From positions 703,892 to 767,891 of the forward strand of contig NZ_QPKJ02000006.1 in NCBI RefSeq assembly GCF_003344625.1: 64,000 nucleotides of DNA. The letters are read 5' to 3'. Below, piece after piece: positions 19,168-28,667 of the stretch; positions within the stretch are counted from its first letter, which is position 1, and each line of letters begins with the position of its first letter. The notes below the pieces were generated by a model, which saw only the letters and a program-made list of their open reading frames with translations, was not told where the DNA came from and did not search any database. The position numbers and the translations under genes were made by a program. The stretch comes from Solirubrobacter deserti. GTDB taxonomy: Bacteria; Actinomycetota; Thermoleophilia; Solirubrobacterales; Solirubrobacteraceae.

Positions 19168-21048
19168 TCAGCGTCCCGTCTTGTTGAGGTGGGCGTACAG
19201 GTCGCGCGCGACCTTCTGTGGGAATCCCGGCACTTGTTCCAGATCCTCTCGCGAGGCACCGAGCACCGCCTCGGGCGACCCGAAGTGTTTCAGCAGCGCA
19301 CGCTTGCGTGCCGGGCCGATGCCCGGGAGCTCGTCCATGATCGACTCGGTCATCGCCTTGTCACGCCGGATGCGGTGATGGGTGATGGCGAAGCGGTGCG
19401 CCTCGTCCCGGATGCGCTGGAGCAGCTGCAGCTCCGGCGTCTCGTGGGCCATCAGCACGGGATTCGGCACGCCCGGGAGGAAGACCTCCTCGATCCGCTT
19501 GGCCAATGAGACCACCGCCACGCCGCGGTCGCGGAAGCCCTGCAGCGGCGGCAGGCCCGCGCTCAGCTGGCCCTTGCCGCCGTCGATCACCACGAGGTTC
19601 GGCAGGGCGGCGAACGACGCGTCGCGATCCGCGTCGTAGGGCGACTTCTCGTTCTGCTTCTCCCACTGCGCGTACCGCCGCCCCAGGACCTCGTTCATCG
19701 AGGCAAAATCGTCGTTGCCGTCGTGCGAGCGGATCGTGAAGCGCCGGTAATCGCTCTTCTTCGGCGCGCCGCCCTCGAACACGACCATCGAGGCCACGGT
19801 GTGCGTGCCGCCGACGTGCGAGATGTCGAAGCACTCGATGCGCACGGGGATCGCGCTCAGGTCCAGCGCGCTCTGAAGCCCGTTGAGCGAGTCCACGCGC
19901 TGCTGGCGCTTGCGCTCGGCCTTGAGCTTCTCCTGGTCGAGCGCGAGCTTGGCGTTGCGCTCGGCCAGATCGAGGATGCGGCGCTTGCCGCCGCGCTCGG
20001 ACGCGCGGATCTCGACGTTGCTGCCCCGTCGCTCGCCGAGCAGCTGGCCGAGCACGCCGAGCTCGGAGCCCTCGGCCATGAACCCGGGCACGACGATCAG
20101 CGACGGGATGCTCAGCGCGCTCGCGTAGAACTGGAGCATGAACTCCTCGGTGACGATCGCCGGGTCCTGCTCGGCCTGGTTGTCCAGGTAGAAGGACTGG
20201 CGGTCGCTCAGCACGCCGTCGCGCACCTGGAAGACCTGCGCGTTGGCCTCGGTGCCCTCGACGGCGACCGCGACCGCGTCATAGGTGCCGGCGCCGCCCT
20301 CGGCCACGCGCTGGCGCTCCAGCAGCGCCTTGACGGCCTGCAGGCGGTTGCGCTCGATCGTCGCCTGCTCGTAGTCCTGCTCGCCCGCCGCGAAGTACAT
20401 CTTCTTCTCGAGGTCGCGCTCGATCTGCTTGAAACGGCCCGACAGGAACGCGACCACGCCGTCGATCCCCTCGCGGTACTCCTCCTTGGAGACGTAGCCC
20501 ACGCAGGGTGCTCCGCAGCGCTTGATGTAGTAGTCCAGGCACGGCGAGCCGGAGTGGCGGCCGGGCTCGGGGCCCTCGCAGGAACGGAACAGGAAGATCT
20601 TGCCGAGCAGGTCGAGCGTGTTGCGCACGCGCTTGGCCGACGAGTACGGGCCGAAGTAGGCGCGCTTGCTCTTGTGCTTCTCGCGGGTGAAGTAGACGCG
20701 CGGAAAGTCCTCGTCGAGGCTGATCGCGATGTACGGGTACGACTTGTCGTCGCGCAGCCGGATGTTGAACTTCGGCTTGTACTGCTTGATGAAGTTCTGC
20801 TCGGTGAGCAGCGCCTCGGACTCGGTCACGACGACGAGGGGCTGGATGTCGGCGATCTCCGACGTCAGCGCCGTCGTCCCGTACATCGTCGGGTTCGAGA
20901 AGTGGCTCGCGACGCGCTTGCGGATCGACTTGGCCTTGCCGACGTAGATGACCTTGCCGCGTTGGTCGCGGAACACGTACACGCCGGGCTGATCCGGCAG
21001 CGACAGGCGCTGCTCGCGAAGGCGTTCGGATTCCGTTTGAACTGCCAT
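19168..21048 (-). CDS. uvrC: Excinuclease ABC subunit C
   Basis: Nuclease subunit of UvrABC nucleotide-excision repair, 626 residues. Domains in order: GIY-YIG nuclease (PDQPGVYVFRDQRGKVIYVG, about 15-100), the Cys-rich segment CLDYYIKRCGAPCVGYV, UVR/UvrB-binding helix (YEQATIERNRLQAVKALL), RNase H-like C-terminal nuclease (ECFDISHVGGTHTV; VIDGGKGQL) and a helix-hairpin-helix pair (LPGIGPARKRALLKHFG). The ATG at 21046-21048 gives the standard N-terminus; the open frame upstream lies in the divergent promoter region. Confidence 0.97.
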   Translation of the reverse strand: MAVQTESERLREQRLSLPDQPGVYVFRDQRGKVIYVGKAKSIRKRVASHFSNPTMYGTTALTSEIADIQPLVVVTESEALLTEQNFIKQYKPKFNIRLRDDKSYPYIAISLDEDFPRVYFTREKHKSKRAYFGPYSSAKRVRNTLDLLGKIFLFRSCEGPEPGRHSGSPCLDYYIKRCGAPCVGYVSKEEYREGIDGVVAFLSGRFKQIERDLEKKMYFAAGEQDYEQATIERNRLQAVKALLERQRVAEGGAGTYDAVAVAVEGTEANAQVFQVRDGVLSDRQSFYLDNQAEQDPAIVTEEFMLQFYASALSIPSLIVVPGFMAEGSELGVLGQLLGERRGSNVEIRASERGGKRRILDLAERNAKLALDQEKLKAERKRQQRVDSLNGLQSALDLSAIPVRIECFDISHVGGTHTVASMVVFEGGAPKKSDYRRFTIRSHDGNDDFASMNEVLGRRYAQWEKQNEKSPYDADRDASFAALPNLVVIDGGKGQLSAGLPPLQGFRDRGVAVVSLAKRIEEVFLPGVPNPVLMAHETPELQLLQRIRDEAHRFAITHHRIRRDKAMTESIMDELPGIGPARKRALLKHFGSPEAVLGASREDLEQVPGFPQKVARDLYAHLNKTGR

Positions 21049-21166
21049 CAGGTCCTGCAACAGATCGTACGAGGGCCGCGCTATATGCCCGCGGCCGGCT
21101 TCGCCGGGCGCGTGGTCATCGCGGCATGGTCCGCAACTCGACGTGCTGCTAGTGGTTGGTGACCGT

Positions 21167-22105
21167 ATGCACCGAACGAGAACGACACTCGTCGTCGCCG
21201 CGATCGCGGCCCTCGCCATGTGCGCTCCGGCTTCCGCCAACTACCGGGTCGGTCTGAGTGAGCAGAATGCAGCGGTCTTCAGCCAGCCTTCGTGGCAGGC
21301 GTTGAAGCTCAAGCGCATCCGCTACATCGTCCCGTGGGACTACGCCTCCGAGCCCGCGCAGAAGGCGGAGGTCGAACACTTCCTGGCCACCGCGCGTGCC
21401 GCGAACCAGGACGTCCTCCTGATGTTCACCGCCCGCCGCGGCTGCTGGAACGGCCGGACCTACTCCAAGTCGTCCGCCTGCCGCGCGCCCTCGACGAGCG
21501 CCTACAGGAAGGCGGTCTCCACGTTCCGCCGCGAGCACTCGTGGATCAAGACCTACGCGCCCTGGAACGAGGCCAACCACGTCTCGCAGCCGACCGCCAA
21601 GAGCCCGAAGCGCGCCGCCCAGTACTACTCGACCCTGCGCAGCGTGTGCGGGTCCAAGTGCAAGGTGATGGCCGCCGACGTGCTCGACCAGAGCACGGTC
21701 AAGAAGTGGCTGACCGACTTCATCCGCTACTCCAAGAACAAGGGGCGGATCTGGGGCCTGCACAACTACAAGGACGTCAACCGCCGCCAGTCCAAGGGCC
21801 TGACGACCGTCCTGAAGACCGTCCCCGGCGAGGTCTGGCTGACCGAGACGGGCGGCATCACGACGTTCGCGCCGGACTTCCCGACGAGCGCCACGCGCGC
21901 CGCGTCCTCCACCAAGTACATGTTCACGCTGGCCGACCGCTACGACGCGAAGAAGCGCGGCTACAAGTCCAAGCTCACGCGCCTGTACGTCTACCGCTGG
22001 TTCGGTGAGACGGGCAACTGGGACTCCGGCCTGGTGAACCCGGACGGCTCGCCGCGCCCCGCGCTCGAGCAGTTCCAGAAGTACGCCGCGAAGCGCCTCA
22101 AGTAG
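21167..22105 (+). CDS. Secreted clan-A glycoside hydrolase-like protein
   Basis: A 312-residue exported protein. The ATG at 21167 precedes a signal peptide ending AMCAPASA. The mature domain looks like a clan GH-A (beta/alpha)8 barrel: APWNEANHVS fits the acid/base glutamate at the end of strand 4, and EVWLTETGGI fits the nucleophile glutamate at strand 7. A cysteine-rich loop (RGCWNGRTYSKSSACRAPS) is present. The family number and the polysaccharide target are not recognisable. It is transcribed divergently from uvrC. Confidence 0.75.
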   Translation: MHRTRTTLVVAAIAALAMCAPASANYRVGLSEQNAAVFSQPSWQALKLKRIRYIVPWDYASEPAQKAEVEHFLATARAANQDVLLMFTARRGCWNGRTYSKSSACRAPSTSAYRKAVSTFRREHSWIKTYAPWNEANHVSQPTAKSPKRAAQYYSTLRSVCGSKCKVMAADVLDQSTVKKWLTDFIRYSKNKGRIWGLHNYKDVNRRQSKGLTTVLKTVPGEVWLTETGGITTFAPDFPTSATRAASSTKYMFTLADRYDAKKRGYKSKLTRLYVYRWFGETGNWDSGLVNPDGSPRPALEQFQKYAAKRLK

Positions 22106-22108
22106 TTT

Positions 22109-22125
22109 CCAGGGCTTGGCCCTGG
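22109..22125 (+). promoter_or_regulatory. Hairpin with the aldolase TTG start in its loop
   Basis: CCAGGGC (22109-22115) and GCCCTGG (22119-22125) pair perfectly over 7 bp and leave only TTG, the aldolase start codon, as the loop. The structure begins 4 bp after the glycosidase stop. It may be a terminator of the upstream gene or a translation brake. No T-run follows. Confidence 0.4.
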
Positions 22126-23144
22126 TCAACCTGTACTCAGACACGCAGACCCGTCCGACCTCCGCCATGCGCACCGCCATGGCGGAGGCGGAAGTGGGTG
22201 ACGAGCAGCGCTTCGAGGATCCGCAGGTCACGGAGCTGTGCTCACGGGTCGCTGCCCTGCTGGGCATGGAAGCGGCCGTCTTCCTGCCGTCCGGAACGAT
22301 GTGCAACGAGATCGCGTTCCGGCTCCACATCCGTCCCGGAGGCGACGAGGCGATCCTGCATCGCCGGTCGCACCCGATCATCGCCGAGGCCGGCGGGCCG
22401 GCGGCGTTCGCGGGCGCGATGATGTACCCGCTGGACACGCCGTTGGGCATGTTCACGGGCGAAGACGTGCGCCGCGCGCTGCGGCGGCCCGGCGATCGCT
22501 ACGCGCCGCGGTCACGTCTCGTGTGCGTCGAGCAGACGACGAACATGTCCGGCGGGCGCGTGTGGCCGCTCGAGCAGCTGCGGGACGTCGTCGAGGCGGC
22601 GCGCGACGCCGGCCTGCGGCTGCACATGGACGGCGCGCGGCTGATGAACGCGGTCGTCGCCTCGGGCGTGCCCGCGGCGGAGATGACGCGCGGGTTCGAC
22701 ACCGCGTGGCTGGACTTCACGAAGGGTCTCGGAGCGCCGCTGGGCGCCGTGCTGGCGGGGTCGGCGGAGCTGATCGACGAGGCGTGGCGGTACAAGCAGA
22801 TGCTCGGCGGCGCGCTGCGCCAGGCGGGGATCGTCGCGGCGGGCGCGCTGTACGCGCTCGACCATCACGTGGACCGGCTGGCCGAGGATCACGCGCGCGC
22901 CCGACGGCTTGCCGAGGGGCTCGCGGCGCTGCCGGGCGTGACGATCGACCCGTCGACGGTCGAGACCAACATCGTCATCTTCGAGCACGACGATCCCGGA
23001 GGGCTGTGCGCCAAGTTGGAGGCGCACGAGGTGCGCATGGGCGCCGTGGGGCCGCGGCAGGTGCGCGCGGTCACGCACCTGGACGTCGACGACGACGGAA
23101 TACAACGGGCGCTCGACGCGCTAGAACGTGTCAGCGCGCGATGA
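22116..23144 (+). CDS. Low-specificity L-threonine aldolase (PLP enzyme)
   Basis: Fold-type I PLP enzyme of 342 residues that cleaves L-threonine or allo-threonine to glycine and acetaldehyde. It opens VNLYSDTQTRPTSAMR, has FLPSGTMCNEIA, the PLP-phosphate and Asp region LHMDGARLMNAVVASG, the Schiff-base lysine in DFTKGLGAPLGAVL and RQAGIVAAGALYAL. The TTG at 22116 is the only start that keeps the full N-terminal strand; it lies in a hairpin loop. It is coupled (ATGA) to the downstream dioxygenase gene. Confidence 0.9.
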   Translation: MALVNLYSDTQTRPTSAMRTAMAEAEVGDEQRFEDPQVTELCSRVAALLGMEAAVFLPSGTMCNEIAFRLHIRPGGDEAILHRRSHPIIAEAGGPAAFAGAMMYPLDTPLGMFTGEDVRRALRRPGDRYAPRSRLVCVEQTTNMSGGRVWPLEQLRDVVEAARDAGLRLHMDGARLMNAVVASGVPAAEMTRGFDTAWLDFTKGLGAPLGAVLAGSAELIDEAWRYKQMLGGALRQAGIVAAGALYALDHHVDRLAEDHARARRLAEGLAALPGVTIDPSTVETNIVIFEHDDPGGLCAKLEAHEVRMGAVGPRQVRAVTHLDVDDDGIQRALDALERVSAR

Positions 23145-24076
23145 AGCTCGAAGGCATTCATCACATCACCGCGATCACCGGCGACGCGCCCCGCAACGTC
23201 GACTTCTACGTCCGGCTGCTGGGCCTCCGCTTGGTCAAGAAGTCCGTCAACCAGGACGATCCGACGGTCTACCACCTGTTCTACGCCGACGAGCACGGCT
23301 CGGCCGGATCGGACCTGACGTTCTTCGAGTACCCGAACGCCCGCCCCGGGCGGGCGGGGGCCGGGATGGTCCACCGCATCGTGCACCGGGTCGCCTCGGC
23401 GGACACGCTGGCGTTCTGGGAGGACCGCTTCGGGTCCGAGGGCGTCGAGTGCACGCGCGTGGAAAGCGGGCTGCGGTTCGCGGACTTCGAAGGCCTCCAG
23501 CACGAGCTGCGCGTCGTCGAGGTGCCGGACCCGCCGCTGGCCGCCGGCTCCACCGAGGTGCCGGCCGAGCACGCGCTGCTCGGCTTCCACGAGGTGCACG
23601 CGGCGGTCGCCGATCCGCGCAAGTCCGAGAAGCACCTGCGGGAGACGCTGGCGTTCGAGGAGGTCGGCGAGCACGCCTTCGAGGCGCGCGGCGCCGCCCG
23701 CGGCGGATCGATCGTCTTCGAGCCGTCGCCGGGTCGTGGATTCGGGGGCGCGGGCACGGTCCATCACATCGCATGGGCCTCCCCGATGGACGACCACGAG
23801 GCCTGGCGGGCGCGGATCGCCGACTCCGGCCTGCAGGTCACGCCCGTGATCGACCGCTTCTACTTCCGCTCGATCTACTCGCGCGAGCCGGGCGGGATCC
23901 TGTACGAGATCGCGACCATCGGGCCCGGGTTCGCCACGGATGAGTCCGCGTCGTCGCTGGGCGAGTCGCTGGCGCTGCCGCCCGAGTTCGAGCACCTGCG
24001 CGCGCAGGTCGAGCCGCTGCTCACGCCGCTGCCGGACGTGCGGCAGTGGCGTCCGTCGGCGGCGGAAGCCTCGTAG
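23141..24076 (+). CDS. VOC-superfamily ring-cleaving dioxygenase (MhqO-like)
   Basis: A 311-residue protein with two vicinal-oxygen-chelate modules. The first begins LEGIHHITAITGDAPRNVDFY and contains GLRLVKKSVNQDDPTVYHL; the second contains GTVHHIAWASPMDDHEAW and ends PGGILYEIATIGPGF. The His/His/Glu ligands match the MhqO/LinE-like glyoxalase/dioxygenase group, in which members detoxify hydroquinones using Fe or Mn. It overlaps the threonine aldolase stop by 4 bp; the pairing has no obvious shared pathway. Confidence 0.88.
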   Translation: MKLEGIHHITAITGDAPRNVDFYVRLLGLRLVKKSVNQDDPTVYHLFYADEHGSAGSDLTFFEYPNARPGRAGAGMVHRIVHRVASADTLAFWEDRFGSEGVECTRVESGLRFADFEGLQHELRVVEVPDPPLAAGSTEVPAEHALLGFHEVHAAVADPRKSEKHLRETLAFEEVGEHAFEARGAARGGSIVFEPSPGRGFGGAGTVHHIAWASPMDDHEAWRARIADSGLQVTPVIDRFYFRSIYSREPGGILYEIATIGPGFATDESASSLGESLALPPEFEHLRAQVEPLLTPLPDVRQWRPSAAEAS

Positions 24077-24084
24077 CCCGCGGC

Positions 24085-24110
24085 ACGGCGCCGGTGAAGA
24101 CCGGCGCCGT
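24085..24110. terminator. Bidirectional terminator-like hairpin
   Basis: A perfect 11-bp stem (ACGGCGCCGGT / ACCGGCGCCGT) with a GAAG loop fills the 45-bp space between the convergent VOC dioxygenase gene and a secreted-protein gene. There is no T-run, but position and strength make termination from both sides the likely role. Confidence 0.55.
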
Positions 24111-24121
24111 GGCGCGTGCCG

Positions 24122-24655
24122 CTACAGCACGACGGGCTTGAGGACGAACTCGTTCATGCCGCTGTTCGCGCGCAGCTCGAACGGCAGCGAGTAGCCGACG
24201 CCCTTGTAGGTGAGCTTGCGGTGGGGGGAGAGGCGGTTCGTGATCGTGCTGGTGTTGCTGCCGGGCACCGGGGTGATCTTCCACTGCTGCGACTCGCTCC
24301 CGTCGAACACCGAGGTGCCGGCGAACGAGCCCTCGCCGGCGTCCGCCGGCCCCGGGGGCTCCGTGTGCGTGTTCTGGGAGTCGAGGACCTGTTCGCCGTT
24401 GGCGAGCCAGTGGCCGTTGCGGATGGTCACGTAGCCGTCCGACGCCGGCACGATCCGCCAGACCTCGGCGGTCGTGATGTGGGACGAGTCGCGCGGCGCG
24501 GTCTGGAAGTAGATGCCCTGCGCCATGTCGACCTTCGGCGCCACCTTCGGGATGATGGCCACGCCGTTGGCCGCGGCGGTTCCGCCGCTGCCGAGGGCGG
24601 CGCCCAGGGCGACGACGGCGATCGCGAGCGTGCGGTGCGTGCGAGGTGTCTTCAT
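24122..24655 (-). CDS. Secreted protein, possible beta-trefoil lectin fold
   Basis: A 177-residue exported protein. The signal peptide (AIAVVALGAALGSGGTAAA) is followed by a beta-rich domain with AEVWRIVPASDGYVTIRNGHWLA and later SESQQWKITPVPG, then TITNRLSPHRKLTYKG. The repeated W/QxW elements resemble the QxW motif of ricin-B beta-trefoils, which bind carbohydrates. I would treat that as a fold guess only. It diverges from the LuxR regulator across 102 bp. Confidence 0.65.
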   Translation of the reverse strand: MKTPRTHRTLAIAVVALGAALGSGGTAAANGVAIIPKVAPKVDMAQGIYFQTAPRDSSHITTAEVWRIVPASDGYVTIRNGHWLANGEQVLDSQNTHTEPPGPADAGEGSFAGTSVFDGSESQQWKITPVPGSNTSTITNRLSPHRKLTYKGVGYSLPFELRANSGMNEFVLKPVVL

Positions 24656-24757
24656 GGTGCGAGAGACGCCCGATCCTGAGCGCTTGCTCCGGGACGCCTG
24701 TCCCGCCACTGTCCCCCGCGCGGGAATGCCCGGCGCCGCGCCGACGTCTGTGACGGC

Positions 24758-27484
24758 ATGGACGTCGTCGGGCGCGAGGCGGAGCTGAGGATGTTCGCGA
24801 CCGCCGCCGCGGAGGTCGACGACGGCCAGACGCGGCTGGTCGGCGTGGTCGGCGAGGCCGGGATCGGCAAGACCGCCGTGCTGGCCGAGACCGCGCGCCG
24901 GGCACGCGGCGACGGGTTCCTGGTGCTGGAGGGCCGCGGCGCCGAGCACGAACGCGACGTCCCGTTCGGGATCGTGATCGACGCGCTCGACGACCACGTC
25001 GCCGGCCTGGCGCCGGAGGATCTCGCCGCCGTCGGCTCAGGGCTGGGCGCCGTGCTGCCCGCGGCCGGGGCGTCCAGCACCACGGAGCGCTTCCTGCAGC
25101 TGCGGGCGCTGCGGGCGCTGATCGAGCTGGTGGCGCGCGAGCAGCCGCTGACGCTGCTGCTCGACGACCTGCACTGGGCGGACGCGGCGTCGTTCGAGTT
25201 CGTGCTGCACCTGCTGCGCCGTCCCCCACGCGCGCCGTGCCTGCTCGCGTTCGCGTTGCGCCCGGGCACGCGGGCGACGCAGCTGCTGGCCGCGGCGCGG
25301 GCGACGCCCGGCTTCACGCACCTGGCGCTCGGCCCGCTCGCGGACGACGCCGCGTACGCGATGCTGGCCGCGGTGGACCCGAAGCAGCGCGCGCGCCTCG
25401 CCGCCGAAGCCGCCGGCAACCCCCTGTTCCTGCGCGAGCTCGCCCGCCACGCCGGGCAGGCGGCGCTGCCGGCGACCCTGAGCGCCGCGGTCGCGCTGGA
25501 GCTGGAGACGCTCGCGCCGGAGGCACGGACGCTGGCCGCGGGCGCGGCCGTGGTGGGCGATCCGTTCGAGCCGGAGCTGGCGGCCGCCGCGGCGGGGGTC
25601 GACTCCGCCGCGGCGCGGGTCGACTCCGCCGCGGCGCTCGACGCCCTGGCCGCCGCGGAGCTGGTCACCGCGACCGGGGGCAGGCGGACGTTCGCGTTCC
25701 GCCATCCGCTCGTCCGCCGCGCGATCTACGAGCAGACCCCGCCCGGGTGGCGGATGCAGGCGCACCAGCGGGTCGCGGACGCGCTCGCGCGGCGTGGCGC
25801 CGGGCCCGCGGCGCGCGCCTACCACGTGACGCGCTTCGCGCAGGCCGGGGATCGCGCGGCGGTCGCGGTGCTCACCGCGGCGGGCGAGCATGCCGCCGCG
25901 ACCTCGCCGGCGACAGCCGCCCAGTGGTACGGCGCGGCGCTGGAGCTGCTGCCCGCGGACGCGCGCGGGCCGCTGCTGGCGCCCGCGGCGCGGGCCTACG
26001 CGAACGCGGGGCAGCTCGAGGAGAGCCGCGCCTGTCTGGTCGAGGCGCTGGAGGCGGACGACGCGCCGCTCGAGCTCGTCAGCGCCTGCGCGCAGGCGGA
26101 GATCGCGCTCGGCCGGCACGCGCGGGCGCGGGCTCGTCTGTCAGAAGCGCTGCGGGTGGCCCCGCCGGCCGCCCAGGCGGCGCTCGCGTTCGAGCTGGCG
26201 TGTGACGCCATGACGCAGGGGCGCAGCGACGAGCTGCGCCGGTGGGCCGAGCACGCCGCCGCCACGGCGGACGACCGCGTCCTGCGGATCGGCGCGCAGG
26301 CGCTGGCGCGGCTCGGGGCGATCTGGACCGGCGAGCGCTCGCCCACGGACCTGGCCGGCCGGCTCGCCGAGCTCGACGACCGGGAGCTGAGCGCGCAGGT
26401 CGCCGCGCTGCCGCAGATCGGGCGTGCCCTGCTGCGGCTCGGTCACTACCGCCAGGCGTCGTCGATCGTCGCGCGCGGGCTCGCGATCTGCCGCGAGACG
26501 CCGCACGAGCAGGTGCTGGTGTGGCTGCGCGTCGTGCACGTGTGGACGCTCGCGCTGCTGCTCGACTTCGACGCGGCGTTGACCGAGGTGGAGGCCGCGG
26601 AGGAAGCGGTGCGCCTGCAGGCGTCGCCGCACCCGCTGCTGCTCGTGCTGTGCAAGCGCATCCTCGTGCACCACCACCGCGGCGACGCGGTGGCCGCCGA
26701 GCGCGCCGCGGAGGAAGCGTGCGAGCTGGCCGCGACCCTGGAGCCGAGCGCGTTCACCGCACACGCCGTGTGCCACGCCGCCGAGCTGCGGCTCGAACGC
26801 GACCCGGAGCGTTGCATCCACGACCTTCAAGCGGCCGCGGGTCCGGCGGTCGACCTCACCGACCCGTCGCTGTCGAGCTGGACCCGCCTCCAGCTCGTGC
26901 GGGCCGCGGTCGCCGCCGGCCGGCTCGCCGACGCGGACCGCTGGGCCGACGAAGCCGCCGCGCGCGCCGAGCATCTCCGGCTGCCCGTGGTCAGCGTGCG
27001 TGCCGACTGCGCGCGCGCCGAGGCGTCGCTCGCGCGCGGCGACGCGCCCGCCGCGGCGCCGCTGGCGCTGGCCGCCGCCGCGGCCGCTGACCGGATCCCC
27101 GCCCCGCTGGACGCGGCGAAGGCGCGCTTGCTCACCGGCCGCGCGTTCGCCGCGGCGGGTGAGAGCGAGAGCGCGAAGGCGGCGCTGCAGCAGGTCGCCG
27201 CCGACGCGAGCCGCGGCGGCGCGCTGCTCCTGCGCGACGCCGCCGCCCGCGAGCTGCGCCGCCTCGGCACGCGCGTGGCGACCCGTCATGACGCGCGGGA
27301 GCCGCTGACCGAGCGTGAGCGGTGCATCGCCGATCTCGTCGCCGGCGGGCACTCCAACAAGCAGATCGCGGCGACGCTGTTCCTCAGCGAGAAGACGGTC
27401 CGCAACGCGCTCACCCGCGTGTACGCGAAGCTCGGCGTGCGCTCGCGCACGCAGCTGGCGCGGGCGGTGGCTACGAGAAGGTGA
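24758..27484 (+). CDS. Large LuxR-family (LAL-type) ATPase regulator
   Basis: A 908-residue regulator of the LAL/MalT type. The N-terminal P-loop ATPase starts MDVVGREAEL and has Walker A GEAGIGKTAVLA and Walker B LTLLLDDLHWADAASF. The middle 500 residues are alpha-helical, Ala-rich and probably tetratricopeptide-like. The C-terminal LuxR helix-turn-helix is LTERERCIADLVAGGHSNKQ, continuing IAATLFLSEKTVRNALTRVY. Such proteins integrate an inducer and ATP to activate transcription. It diverges from the lectin-like gene and overlaps a convergent lipoprotein gene by 14 bp. Confidence 0.92.
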   Translation: MDVVGREAELRMFATAAAEVDDGQTRLVGVVGEAGIGKTAVLAETARRARGDGFLVLEGRGAEHERDVPFGIVIDALDDHVAGLAPEDLAAVGSGLGAVLPAAGASSTTERFLQLRALRALIELVAREQPLTLLLDDLHWADAASFEFVLHLLRRPPRAPCLLAFALRPGTRATQLLAAARATPGFTHLALGPLADDAAYAMLAAVDPKQRARLAAEAAGNPLFLRELARHAGQAALPATLSAAVALELETLAPEARTLAAGAAVVGDPFEPELAAAAAGVDSAAARVDSAAALDALAAAELVTATGGRRTFAFRHPLVRRAIYEQTPPGWRMQAHQRVADALARRGAGPAARAYHVTRFAQAGDRAAVAVLTAAGEHAAATSPATAAQWYGAALELLPADARGPLLAPAARAYANAGQLEESRACLVEALEADDAPLELVSACAQAEIALGRHARARARLSEALRVAPPAAQAALAFELACDAMTQGRSDELRRWAEHAAATADDRVLRIGAQALARLGAIWTGERSPTDLAGRLAELDDRELSAQVAALPQIGRALLRLGHYRQASSIVARGLAICRETPHEQVLVWLRVVHVWTLALLLDFDAALTEVEAAEEAVRLQASPHPLLLVLCKRILVHHHRGDAVAAERAAEEACELAATLEPSAFTAHAVCHAAELRLERDPERCIHDLQAAAGPAVDLTDPSLSSWTRLQLVRAAVAAGRLADADRWADEAAARAEHLRLPVVSVRADCARAEASLARGDAPAAAPLALAAAAAADRIPAPLDAAKARLLTGRAFAAAGESESAKAALQQVAADASRGGALLLRDAAARELRRLGTRVATRHDAREPLTERERCIADLVAGGHSNKQIAATLFLSEKTVRNALTRVYAKLGVRSRTQLARAVATRR

Positions 27485-28667
27485 CCAGCGGGCCTTCCAT
27501 GCTCTTGACGCCCGCGACGCACTCGCGGCGCGCCTGGGGCGTGGAGAGCTCGGGGCAGCCCGTGGTGCGGAACTTGCCGTCGCTGATGACGCCGAGCGTC
27601 TTGCCCAGCCAGCGGTGACAGGCGGAGGCGAGCCCGCCGCGGAAGATCTCGCCGCACTGCTTGATCAAGTCGGTCTTCATCTCGTCCGGGTACTGCATGA
27701 GGTTCTGGACCTTGGTGCCGCGGATGCACGCCACGACGTCGCTCTCGGCCTCGAGACCTGAGCAGACCGCGAGCTGGTTGACCGGGTCGGGCGGGCCGAT
27801 GACGCTCGCACCGGTGACGCAGGCGGCGCGCTGGAGGCCTTCGAGGCCGGAGCAGGCCTCGTCGATCTGCTCGCCGGACTCCATCCGCGTGCCCTTCGCG
27901 GTCTCCACGAACGAGCGGTACCAGCACACGCGCACGAACTCCTCGGGCTGGGCGCCGCACAGCTCGCGCGGGTCGGTGACGAGCTTGGCCGGCTTCTTCG
28001 TGGCGTCGATGCCGTTCACCGCGAACCAGTAGTCGTGGTAGATGCCCTGGGAGCAGTCGGCGGCCGCGTCGCTGCCAAGCTCCTCGCACATCTGCAGCGA
28101 CGGAGCGATGGCCTCGTTGTTGAGGCGCATGAACGCGTGGCCGAAGCCGTGCGTGCACGAGTAGCGCTGGTAGCGCGTCTCGGAGTTCGCGCACAGGCGG
28201 TTCGCGACCTTCGGCCCCGCGCGCTCGATCTCCGGCGCGACCGCCGTGACGAGGCCGTGCGCGTAGCCCGCGGAGCAGCCCGGGTCGTTCGTGCGCGGCA
28301 GGCTGTCCATCAGCTTGTCGAGCTTGAGCCCGGTGCGCAGCGCGTACTCGCGCGCGACAGTGTGCATGATCCCGTGGCAGTTGGCGAGCAGGAAGCCGCC
28401 CTGGTCGGCGTACGCGGCCTGCGTGATGCCCTCCACCGCGGCGAGCGGGTCGCCGGCGCCGTTGACGATCGCCGCCAGCTCGCGCGAGTAGCAGGCGCGC
28501 CCCTCGTCCTGGATCAGGCCCGAGCAGGTGTTCAGGTCGCCGGTGGCGGTCGGCTCGGACGTCGCGACGCCGTCCCTGGGCTCGGGCGTGCTCGCCGGCT
28601 GCTGCGGATCGCTGCCGCCGCAGCCGATCATGACGGCCGCGAGCGCGGCCACGAGCAGGCGCTTCAC
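27471..28667 (-). CDS. Lipoprotein with repeated Cys-x-x-Gly-x-x-His motifs
   Basis: A 398-residue lipoprotein (VMIGCGGS lipobox) from a GTG overlapping the upstream stop. The mature protein is rich in Cys and His and carries repeated motifs of one type: CHGIMH, CSAGYAH, CTHGFGH, CSQGIYH, plus CHRWLG near the end. Intervening segments begin with CxxL-type turns (NTCSGLIQDEGRACYSREL; EACSGLEGLQRAACV; AVCSGLEAESDVVACI). The regular Cys/His spacing suggests disulfide-linked helical repeats or metal/heme binding. I do not recognise a family. The upstream gene encodes a protein sharing the first repeat. Confidence 0.75.
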   Translation of the reverse strand: MKRLLVAALAAVMIGCGGSDPQQPASTPEPRDGVATSEPTATGDLNTCSGLIQDEGRACYSRELAAIVNGAGDPLAAVEGITQAAYADQGGFLLANCHGIMHTVAREYALRTGLKLDKLMDSLPRTNDPGCSAGYAHGLVTAVAPEIERAGPKVANRLCANSETRYQRYSCTHGFGHAFMRLNNEAIAPSLQMCEELGSDAAADCSQGIYHDYWFAVNGIDATKKPAKLVTDPRELCGAQPEEFVRVCWYRSFVETAKGTRMESGEQIDEACSGLEGLQRAACVTGASVIGPPDPVNQLAVCSGLEAESDVVACIRGTKVQNLMQYPDEMKTDLIKQCGEIFRGGLASACHRWLGKTLGVISDGKFRTTGCPELSTPQARRECVAGVKSMEGPLVTFS

